DNA of 64,000 bases. It comes from Skeletonema tropicum. Lineage: Eukaryota > Bacillariophyta > Thalassiosirophyceae > Thalassiosirales > Thalassiosiraceae. The notes below the pieces were generated by a model. It was not told where the DNA came from. It ran no database searches and was given only the letters and a program-made list of their open reading frames with translations. This document shows positions 45,238 through 53,644 of the stretch, piece by piece. Position numbers and translations under genes: made by a program. Numbering within the stretch: position 1 is the stretch's first letter; each line of letters opens with the position of its first letter. The stretch is from NCBI GenBank assembly GCA_037178625.1, contig CM074143.1, positions 310,001-374,000 on the forward strand, read 5' to 3'.

Positions 45238-46564
45238 TAATGGCAAGTAGCTCAAAGATGCAGAATGACGCCCACCTCTCAAAGGCATACCAAACTTTGA
45301 CATGACAATGGCATCTTTCACCACATCCGAAAAGTACTCGGAACCAGTGGACAATGCCTGTTTCAATTCAGTCATTTCTTGAGTCGATAGAAATATTCGG
45401 ACTGCTGTTGCTTTGACTTGTGGTTCCGCTGTGGACAAAGTTTCTTCATTTTCATTGCCCGTAGATGTTGAAGATGGTGGTGGTGGACAGCATAGATCCA
45501 TTCCGCCCCATGTCCACCTTGTTCCATTCGAATCATCTTCTTGATCGGAAGAATGCTGTCCTCTGTCGGTAGTTTCATCATATATCACCTTGAGCACCTT
45601 TGTAAACCGAATAGCCTCACCGTTACTACCATCTTCACCATCCCCACCACCACCACTCCTACTCTTCTTACCAATGACACTACCCAAAGCAGTATCCCAA
45701 CCAAGCATATGAAGCAACACACACTCCGAAGCCTTACTCAATCTCGTCCAATCATTCTCATCCGATACTCCCACAATAAATGTATATATCGCTTCACTAT
45801 CTGCATACCGTACCATTTCACGTGCTAAGAATGATCCACATGTATACTTGGAATACACATTCCTATCATCTTTCAACTCTAACGATGATGAAGAAGAGGC
45901 GGATGGATGATGTCCACAATGTAATAAATGCTTATAAAATCGAAATGTATTCGAATCATGACCCGATACAAACCCAAGTGTTGACCAGCAATTGGAACAT
46001 GTAATGGTGTTTCCTCTGTCTCCCTTCATTGCTGACTTGTCTTTCCAAAGTTGTGCAGATGTCATGGATGGGACTTGATCACTACTTTTGTTGTTGGTAT
46101 TACGCAAGGCGGAATGTTCACCGTACCCCTTGACATTCCTCGTTGTACAAACTCCACCACCACCACTACCACCACCACCACCACCGCCACCATTACCCTC
46201 ATTGACATCATCCTTGTGCAACACAATGACAGCATCATCTTCCAAAGCCATACTTCTTATAGCATTCATGGACTGAAGTATTGAAATCGACATGGGCTTG
46301 TCCCTCATAACAGATTAGATAGTCTTCAATGTCATCCCAGTATCCGGATGGGAGGGGTAGCACTGACTTTATTGTAGACTCATTGTTGTTGCTGCTGTTG
46401 TTGCTGTTGTTGCTGTTGTTGTTGTTATTATTGTGGGCAATGATGGAAGAATGGCAATTTCGACAATGGAGATGATTCATATGCACAATGGGTGTAGTGA
46501 CAGGGAGAAAAGATGGATGATTCTCCCAATAGATTGTCCATGATGTCCATACTGGCCGAGTCAT
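45229..46564 (-). CDS. UBE3D-like (HECT_2) E3 ubiquitin ligase, frameshifted
   Basis: The upstream frame begins at ATG 46564 with NHLHCRNCHSSII and, after poly-Asn, SVLPLPSGYWDDIEDYLICY, the conserved core of UBE3D/DUF2351 proteins. It must move one base at about 46273 to enter the 45229-46308 frame (SMNAIRSMALEDDAVIVLHK), which continues with ITCSNCWSTLGFV and RFYKHLLH, the second Cys pair and the expected basic motif. A Gly run and a Ser run are insertions. The family is a HECT-like ligase that binds E2 enzymes. The last codons come from a retroposed repeat. The family's N-terminal part may be encoded by the MYND gene just upstream (8 bp away). Confidence 0.72.
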
Positions 46565-46569
46565 TATTA

Positions 46570-47463
46570 TTATTTAGTTGTTGTAGGTATATCCGTAGAG
46601 ATATGGACTGGCTGTCGGTAGATATGGTGGCGGCTTGGATTAGTATTATCTTGATGATTGATTGTTTGACTTGTTGGTAGAATTAGTGAGAGTAGAGTGG
46701 ATGATGATGATGTTGAATGAGCAAGAAGTCTCATTTCGTAGAATACAATTTGTGAGACATGATCCGACTTTGATTCTCGTTCGTGCTGGATTGGATGCAT
46801 TGTGAATTGCAAGTCATCTCGTTTTGGAATGATGACATTACCATCATCGTTCTGGTTAGCAGTGGTTGTCAATGTAATGTGATAGCATTTGATATTTGGT
46901 AAATATTCGATTGAGCACTTCCCACCCTCCTCTAGCCATGAGCCGTGAGCTTCTTTGGGTAAGGATGGATCGACTTTTTGAGAGGACAGTTGGCTGCTCT
47001 TGCCATCATTGCTAGACGGTTCATCATTGGTTGTCGAGTCATTTCCCCCCTCTAAATGAACATTATTTGACACATCATCATCATCATGTGCCTCATCCTC
47101 ACCCTCCTCAGTTGACATCCCATCAAGCTGTTTCTGCAACCTCTCAATCTCATCCTTCGCACGACACATATTCTCATACGCCGTCCGACAATCCATCTGC
47201 TGAACATGCTGCATCAATTCTGCCATGGTGGCATTTATCCTCATTTGCTCATCTTCTCCCGTTCCGTTCGTCATCGCCCCTGCTACTGCTACAGCTTTGC
47301 GGCAGATTTGACGATGGCCATTTTTCCATGCGAGAGATTGGCAGGAGCGGCTGCAGTAGTGGACGAGCTTGCATTGAGAGCAGCGGAGGAGAGTTGGGGA
47401 TGTTGCGCCGCAGTGGTGGCAGCTACGGGGTGGTGCTGCTGTGGTGATTGTTTCCGTGGCCAT
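46570..47463 (-). CDS. MYND zinc-finger protein, perhaps the N-terminal half of the UBE3D-like protein
   Basis: 297 residues from ATG 47463 (MATETITTAAPPRSCHHCGA). An in-frame upstream ATG at 47586 would add 41 residues of less convincing sequence. The MYND finger is complete: CHHCG, then CSQCKLVHYCSRSCQ and HRQICRK. A short coiled coil (AKDEIERLQKQLDG), an acidic linker and a segment with SIEYLPNIKCYHITL follow; the latter resembles the N-terminal strand region of HECT_2 proteins. Translation ends at a run of TAA repeats, and the next frame (MTRPVWTSW) starts immediately after. It shares a divergent promoter (47464-47684) with the zinc-repeat gene. Confidence 0.68.
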   Translation of the reverse strand: MATETITTAAPPRSCHHCGATSPTLLRCSQCKLVHYCSRSCQSLAWKNGHRQICRKAVAVAGAMTNGTGEDEQMRINATMAELMQHVQQMDCRTAYENMCRAKDEIERLQKQLDGMSTEEGEDEAHDDDDVSNNVHLEGGNDSTTNDEPSSNDGKSSQLSSQKVDPSLPKEAHGSWLEEGGKCSIEYLPNIKCYHITLTTTANQNDDGNVIIPKRDDLQFTMHPIQHERESKSDHVSQIVFYEMRLLAHSTSSSSTLLSLILPTSQTINHQDNTNPSRHHIYRQPVHISTDIPTTTK

Positions 47464-47684
47464 GGTTGCAGTCAAAAAGTGCAAGATTTTGGATTCTGGA
47501 GCGAGGCGAGCCGAGGGAGAGTGATAAAAAGTGCGCGTAGTTAGCGATAATCCCAGATCGCCACGGGATTCCCGCCTCTTTTTCATCTTTTCATCTCCAT
47601 TTTCCGTTGCCGGACCATGTTGACACAACTTGTGCTACAAATACAAATTTGAAAATACCGAACCAAATTTCTATGTATCAATAA

Positions 47685-48872
47685 ATGCCATCAACTACCA
47701 CCATGTCGACCGAGATGGAACTCGAAGAACAACACCAACATGACGACGAAGCCGCCGCAGCAGCCGCCGCTGCAGCTGCTGCCACCGCCGCCGAAGTTGC
47801 CGAGGTAGCCGCAGTCGCTCTAGCTGCCGTTGAAGTTCCCTCCCTTGCCGTAGCCACCGCCACCGCTACTACTGCTCATCATCATCTCGGCGGTACAGAA
47901 GAAGAAGGAGGAGGAGGAGTTCCCGCCCTCCCACCACTTGGTGGTGTCGAACCTACTCCCGTTTCCAATGACGAAGCCGCCGCTGCGGCAGCTGCAGCAG
48001 CAGCCGTTGCCGCTGTCACTGCCGTCGGCGCTGCCCCCAACAAACGAAAACGCATCATGACCGGAACAGAAGATGGCACCACCGGTGCCGGTGCCCCACC
48101 CAAAAAGAAATCCTACAAGTACAAATGTTCCGCCGAGGGATGTACCAACCAAGCCAAATCCGGTGGCGTATGTATCCGTCACGGTGCCAAACTCAAATAC
48201 CGATACGAATGTCAAGCACCGGGATGTACCAACCAGGCCCAATCGGGCGGCGTTTGCAAACGACACGGTGCCAAGGTCAAATTGTGTAGTTCGGAGGGGT
48301 GTACCAACCAAGCCAAGACTGGTGGTGTTTGTATCAGACATGGTGCCAAGGTCAAGGCCAAGTACTGCTCGGCGGAGGGGTGTAGTAATGTTGCTCAGAA
48401 TGGAGGTGTGTGTATTAAGCATGGGGCCAAGGTCAAGTTGTGTACGGCCGAGGGATGTCAGAATAAAGCATTCAAGGGTGGTGTGTGTAAGAAGCATGGT
48501 GCTACTGTCAAGACGTGTAGTAAGGAGGGATGTACGAATAATGCTCAGAAGGGGGGAGTGTGCATTAAGCATGGAGCCAAGGTGAAGGTGAAGCAGTGTA
48601 ATGCCGAGGGGTGTACCAATCAGGCACAGAATGGTGGTGTGTGTAAGAAGCATGGGGCCAAGGTGAAGTTGTGTAGTGCCGAGGGGTGTATTAATAAGGT
48701 TGTGAGGGCGGGTGTTTGTAAGAAGCATGGGGCTATGGTGAAGAGTAATGAAGGTGCTGTGAATGAGCTTATGGCGGCGGAAGTTGCTGCTGTGGAAGCT
48801 TTGCCTCCTCCGGAACTTTGTATTCCTGTTGTTCCCGATGTTCCCATGGATCAAGATACTGCACAGGTATAA
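47685..48872 (+). CDS. Protein with eight WRKY19-like Cys/His zinc-finger repeats
   Basis: Single exon of 395 residues. Poly-Ala tracts occupy residues 24-34 and 100-112, followed by nuclear-type basic clusters (NKRKR, PPKKK). Residues 142-350 hold eight tandem copies of the form C-x3-GC-x-N-x4-GGVC-x2-HGAxxK, each with a CCCH set fit for zinc. The last copy is degenerate (CINKVVRAGVC). Such repeats are abundant in diatoms and oomycetes and are annotated as WRKY19-like zinc fingers; DNA binding is assumed rather than shown. Synonymous codon choice changes from C-ending in the first two repeats to T/G-ending later. Confidence 0.82.
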   Translation: MPSTTTMSTEMELEEQHQHDDEAAAAAAAAAAATAAEVAEVAAVALAAVEVPSLAVATATATTAHHHLGGTEEEGGGGVPALPPLGGVEPTPVSNDEAAAAAAAAAAVAAVTAVGAAPNKRKRIMTGTEDGTTGAGAPPKKKSYKYKCSAEGCTNQAKSGGVCIRHGAKLKYRYECQAPGCTNQAQSGGVCKRHGAKVKLCSSEGCTNQAKTGGVCIRHGAKVKAKYCSAEGCSNVAQNGGVCIKHGAKVKLCTAEGCQNKAFKGGVCKKHGATVKTCSKEGCTNNAQKGGVCIKHGAKVKVKQCNAEGCTNQAQNGGVCKKHGAKVKLCSAEGCINKVVRAGVCKKHGAMVKSNEGAVNELMAAEVAAVEALPPPELCIPVVPDVPMDQDTAQV

Positions 48873-49464
48873 GTTTTGTTTTTGGGGAGGGGGGAGATTG
48901 CTTGATTGCTCATGGGGAGCAGTGAAGATGTTATAGAGATAGAGATAATGAAATAGATATTGCATACAAACCAAAACAGATCTAGCATCAGAGAGTGTGA
49001 AGGCTTGATAGAAATCTGACTGGGGGAGGAAATTGAATTGAATTAAACTCGAACTAACTTTGATGGCCCATCCAACCACTACAGTCATCACCCTGGACCA
49101 AACCACCCCAATGCCACACCTCTACACCTACCATTCCACCTCCCTCCCATTTCCCCTTATCATGGTATCCCACCTCCCACCTCCTATTTCCATCCTACTA
49201 CTTTTCCTCCTCCAGCCTACTGGGGTTTCCTCCTCCATCTTCCTTTGTTATTTTTTTCTCCCCCCTCCGCTGAGTTAAACCCTCCTATCGGTTTTACCCG
49301 TTTCTATTGGCGCCATAAACACAGAGCGCGCGAAAATCTTCGGCGTCGGCATACGCTCTCGACATCCACACAACACATAACCTTAAGCCCCACCTACTGC
49401 AACACCTTCTTCCATGTGCGAGAGAGAGAGATACCATACCCAGCGGTTTGGATAAGTAGCAACA
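48873..49464. other. Intergenic, nothing recognised
   Basis: 3' flank of the zinc-repeat gene and upstream region of the first MYND paralogue. A pyrimidine-rich stretch lies at 49080-49270. Confidence 0.4.
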
Positions 49465-51075
49465 ATGGCAAAGCTTACTCGTAACAATTCAGATAGTGTA
49501 GAGGATCAAAGCAAGGCGGTCATACCAGCGCAACTGGACGTTGACGCTCGTCGAAAATTCTGGGCAGAGAAAATCAAGAAGGAGAGTACCCACCGTAATT
49601 TGATATCTTTTCTCATCGAAACTGCGTTTCATCGTGCCAGCAAGGGGGTGGAAATCACCGATGACATCCGGGCAAAGATAGAGCTAGACAGTAAATTAGC
49701 CCATCAAGCCTTATATGGTAGCTGTTCAGTGCTTGTAGTGGTGCCAGATAGGGGAGATGAGGCATGGACGCTACCGGGGACTATTCATTGTTGGGACACA
49801 AAAGGGGGACTGTTGGAGGTGGAATTGGATTTTGGGTTTGATAGTGCTTATGATCGGTTACAGCGCGTCAATCCCGAGCAGCTTGACATTTTGACGCATG
49901 AGGAACATTGGGGTCAGAGTGATAAAAAGTACACCGTCTCTCTTCACTTTGAAATCTACCTTGAGAAAAGTTACATCGACGGATTAGAGTCAATAAGTGC
50001 CAAAAGCGCTCAATTGCAACAGGTGATGTCAGTTAGAGTTGCTTCCTCCAATCGTCTTGAGCAGGCAGCTACTGCAGAGGATAGGGGGAGATTGGCATTA
50101 GATAGAGATGGCAAGCAGCAGTCGCAGCAGTTTGAATCATCGCTGGATTCAAATTGTGTCGAACTTTGCCTTTGTCTTCACGGATTTCCATTGAACCAGG
50201 ACTTGCCCATTGTTGGACCATTTCTTGAACTATTTTGGAATAAATATGTGGAAAAAGAAGACGACGGGGTTACTCTGGAGCAATGCTTTCAAGCAGCAAT
50301 TGATGTCACCTCTAAACGATTTTTCAGTACATGGGGAGAATCTAATCATATGCAGGTGGCAATATCTATTTTGTTGCATAATGGGACGCGAGATATTCGC
50401 AGGGGATTCCTATTGAACGCTCGTGCTATTGCAGCCGTCACTAACTTTTTTGAGCAGTGGAAAGCAATACGGTCAAACGTACAATATGATTGGCATTGGA
50501 ACGTTATTTATGAGTTGCGCAATGCTGACGAGCGCACACTCGTGAGTTACTTTCGCAGTCGCATATCGTGTTCTTGCTTGGCAGATAAGCACAAGGAAGT
50601 GAAGTCAATGAAGAAGATGGGTATCTGCTGCAATCCACGGTGCAGCCTCCCTGCTAGGAAGCTGGAACGCAGTGCTATGGAGAGTTGCGAGCGGTGCCGA
50701 CTTGTTCATTACTGCTCCCGAAATTGTCAAAAGAAGCACTGGAAGAGGCATAAAGATGCTTGCCTTCATAGTGTCTCTCCTGAATCGAATTTGTTCCAAA
50801 CCCAAGTCGCCGAGGGCATGTCGGAATACAATGCCACTTACAAAGTTTCTGTAGGGCTAAAGCATCAGCTCTACCTGAAGAAGACATGTCCACTGAGGTA
50901 CAAAGAAAACGGGGTCATAGTTGCTGAGACGCATCAGCCACGACGGAAAGAGAAATCGGAGGTAGAAGTGAAACGTCTCGAGCATGCCTTGAATGTGTCA
51001 GAGGCTAGGAGAGGAGAAGCCTGGAGAGTGTTGCTATCGCTCTGGGTGCCCAAGGTTGATTATTCGAGCAAATAG
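49465..51075 (+). CDS. MYND-finger protein, tandem paralogue 1 (intact)
   Basis: Single exon of 536 residues from ATG. The N-terminal 370 residues form an unrecognised region (RKFWAEKIKKESTHRNLISF ... ALYGSCSVLVVV ... GTIHCWDTKGGLLEVE), perhaps with a small beta domain. The zinc finger is at about 400-438: CCNPRCSLPARKLERSAMES then CERCRLVHYCSRNCQKKHWK and HKDAC, the full MYND ligand set. A coiled C-terminus (EVEVKRLEHALNVSEARRGE) follows. The neighbour at 51859 is a tandem copy. Function unknown; MYND fingers bind proline-rich peptides. Confidence 0.75.
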   Translation: MAKLTRNNSDSVEDQSKAVIPAQLDVDARRKFWAEKIKKESTHRNLISFLIETAFHRASKGVEITDDIRAKIELDSKLAHQALYGSCSVLVVVPDRGDEAWTLPGTIHCWDTKGGLLEVELDFGFDSAYDRLQRVNPEQLDILTHEEHWGQSDKKYTVSLHFEIYLEKSYIDGLESISAKSAQLQQVMSVRVASSNRLEQAATAEDRGRLALDRDGKQQSQQFESSLDSNCVELCLCLHGFPLNQDLPIVGPFLELFWNKYVEKEDDGVTLEQCFQAAIDVTSKRFFSTWGESNHMQVAISILLHNGTRDIRRGFLLNARAIAAVTNFFEQWKAIRSNVQYDWHWNVIYELRNADERTLVSYFRSRISCSCLADKHKEVKSMKKMGICCNPRCSLPARKLERSAMESCERCRLVHYCSRNCQKKHWKRHKDACLHSVSPESNLFQTQVAEGMSEYNATYKVSVGLKHQLYLKKTCPLRYKENGVIVAETHQPRRKEKSEVEVKRLEHALNVSEARRGEAWRVLLSLWVPKVDYSSK

Positions 51076-51147
51076 ACATGAGAAAGTCATAGTATCAGGG
51101 TTCATAAATAAACACAAAATTAATGCACATGTTCGTTATCACTTAGT

Positions 51148-51202
51148 GTAGATAATGTCGCCTCTTGAGGGCCCACCAGACGTACTTTAAAATTTCTGTT
51201 AC
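51148..51202 (+). repeat. SINE-tail repeat copy
   Basis: GTAGATAATGTCGCCTCTTG then CCAGACGTACTTTAAAATTTC matches the SINE at 26740 over its last 55 bp. It lies 73 bp after the stop of the first MYND paralogue, probably in its 3' UTR. No clear target duplication was found. Confidence 0.6.
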
Positions 51203-51373
51203 ATATATAATCAGATTAGAGCTACGAAACTAGTCAGGACCAGTTTAGGTACATCGTGCGGCCTTTTGCTTTTGGATTGCTGAAAGGGATACCAGGCAGC
51301 AAGACGCAAGCCCACTACCATAGTATCTATCAGGATCCATTGATTGTACTCAATGCATTTTCGTACACTGTAC

Positions 51374-51664
51374 TTACGACATGAACAGCAAGAGCTCTTT
51401 TATCACTGCTGTTTGAAAGAGTTATCACTCGGTATTTCAACACCAGCATTGCTCAAACGAGAACATTCCACATCTCGGATCCAAAACGCACATCCCTGCA
51501 ACAATACATAGCACTCTTCATCTTGAGATGACTTCCATCTTCTTCGGCCGTCCGCTCAGAGGCTAGGGCCGAGACATCTTGTCCAATATGTCATCATCTT
51601 CGGCAGGATTTAGTAGCCATGGTTGATTGACGCTCAAATTACATCCTCCTCTACTACTCGATAT
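51374..51664 (-). pseudogene. Remnant of the 2OG-oxygenase gene 3' end
   Basis: Two blocks match the oxygenase at 53645-55825. One (51374-51500) matches its last codons, ending CTGTTCATGTCGTAA. The other (51505-51664) matches the segment near 54155-54310 (DEDGSHLKL and QPWLLNPA region). About 400 bp between them are missing, and TGA-TAA stops interrupt the frame. It is what the tandem duplication left behind. Confidence 0.75.
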
Positions 51665-51858
51665 TAAAAGAAGTTTATTCTTGAGGGAGGTACGGTACCA
51701 CCGCGCCATAATCTAGGTGGTCGACTCGACTCAACCTCCCGAACACCTTCTTACCCTTCGGACTTGAAGTCGATGCTGCGTGCCATTAGCTTCGATTGAT
51801 TGGAGCCGAGTTAGTTGTAGAGAACCAACCCAGCGGCTGCTGCTGACGATTATAAACA

Positions 51859-53632
51859 ATGCTCACTCGTAGGGATTCAGATGTTTCAGAGGCGAGGGCG
51901 AGGGAGAGGCGGTCGCAGCAAGATGATGATGTTCGTCGATATCGACAATCCTTTTGGGCAAATAAAATCGAGAAGGAGCGCAACCGTCGTTATCTGATTT
52001 ACGATCTGATAGCAACCGAGTTTCGTCGTGTAAACAAGAGGGTGAATTATACTGATTCTATCAGGGAAACTATACTGAATGAGAGTGGTAGGGCTCATCA
52101 GGCCTTGTATGGTTGCTGCCACGTGCTATTCGTGTTGAACCATGGTGCGTTCCCATGGTTGGGTAGGAGGAGAGATGGCCTTGGGACATTACCGGGGATT
52201 ATTCAATGTTGGGACACACAGGAGGGGAAGTTGAAGGTGAAATTCAATGATCAACATTATGAGTTTATCAAGCCCGAACACCTTGACATTGTGGAAGGAG
52301 ATGCAGATGAATGGAATTGGAATACGAAATACACCGTCTCCTTTTACTTTCGCACATGGAGAAGGAAAGATAGCAGATTTCAATTCGACCTCAATAAAAG
52401 TTGTGTTGAAGAACTAAAGTCGATACGTTCCGCAAGCGCTGAAGCAGTGCTGAAAATGAAAGACAGAATTTCTACTTCCAATTGTTTCAATGCGAAGCAG
52501 AAGGAAGAGCGCATCGAGGTGGCAGCTACGGCGGATAGGATGAGATTAGCATTTGAAAGCAAGCAGCAGTCGGAGCAGACGCTACAGATCGAATATTGCT
52601 TACATGGATTTCCAATCAGCCACCAAGACTGGTCTTCTGTTGAGCAATTTGTGAAGCTATTCTGGGATGAATATATGGAACAGGAAGGAGATGGAATCTC
52701 TCTGGAGCAATGCTTTCAAGCAGCAATCGACGTCACCTCTACTCCATTTTATAAAGTATGGAGCGATAAAAAATATATGAAGGCAGCAATATCAGTTTTA
52801 TTGCATAATGGGACGCGAGATATTCGTATTGGGTACCTCTCAAACGCCCGTGCCCATGCTGCCATTAGCATTAAGGTCAAACGTACAATATGATTGGAAT
52901 TGGAACGTTATTCATGAGTTGCACTATGCTGACGAGCACACACTTGTGAGTTACTTTCACTATCGCATACCTTGTTCTTGTTTGGACGATAAGCACAAGG
53001 GAGTTAGGTCTATGAAGAAGATGGGTATCTGCTGCAATCCACAGTGCAGCCTCCCTGACAGGAAGCTGGAACGCAGTGCGATGGAGAGTTGCGAGCAGTG
53101 CCGACTTGTTCATTACTGCTCCCGACATTGCCAGAAGAAAGACTGGAAGAGGCATAAAGATGCTTGCCTTCATAGTGTCTCTCCTGAATTGAATTTGATG
53201 CTTGCACAATACGAGCAGGCCAAGTCAACATATCATGACTTACACGGACTTCTTTGTCGGGTTCAGGACCAGTACCATAACAGGCTTCAGCAGCAGTATC
53301 ATGAGTTGCAGACTGCAGTGTCAACGGATGACATGATAGATCGTCCTATAGAAAATGAGGCGGGAACCACAGTCACCGAGACGCATCAGCCACGGGGGAT
53401 AGAGGAATCGGAGGCGGAAATGAAGCGTCTCAACAATGACTACACCGTGGCATTGGCTAGGAGAGGAGAAGCCGTGAGGGCGTTGCAGTTTCTCATGATG
53501 CCCAGGGTTGATTATTCGAAGACAATGAATGACTTTTATATGGCAGAAGATATTAGAGGGAGGCTCAAGTGCTTGCTCGGTGTGCCCAAGGTTGATTATT
53601 ATTCGAAGACAAACAGTGAAGCAAGGCCATAA
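51859..53632 (+). pseudogene. MYND-finger protein, tandem paralogue 2 (frame broken)
   Basis: The first frame (from ATG 51859) parallels paralogue 1 from RQSFWANKIEKERNRRYLI to LLHNGTRDIRIGYLSNARA, then ends at TGA 52893. The second frame (to 53632) resumes with LRSNVQYDWNWNVIHEL and carries a complete MYND finger (CCNPQCSLPDRKLERSAMES, CEQCRLVHYCSRHCQKKDWK). Against paralogue 1, 23 bases are lost at about 52870, which breaks the frame. Either it is a pseudogene or it yields a MYND-less protein of 344 residues. Its tail adds about 60 residues not in paralogue 1, including a repeated PKVDYYSKT-like ending. Confidence 0.7.
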
Positions 53633-53644
53633 CGTGTATTACAT

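Noticed and set aside
46138..46200. Microsatellite (GGT/CCA)n as a separate regulatory repeat
   Set aside because: It is a poly-Gly coding tract in the UBE3D-like frame.
47820..49106. 428-codon minus-strand frame
   Set aside because: Shadow of the eight-repeat zinc-finger gene; its apparent repeats are reverse translations of those repeats.
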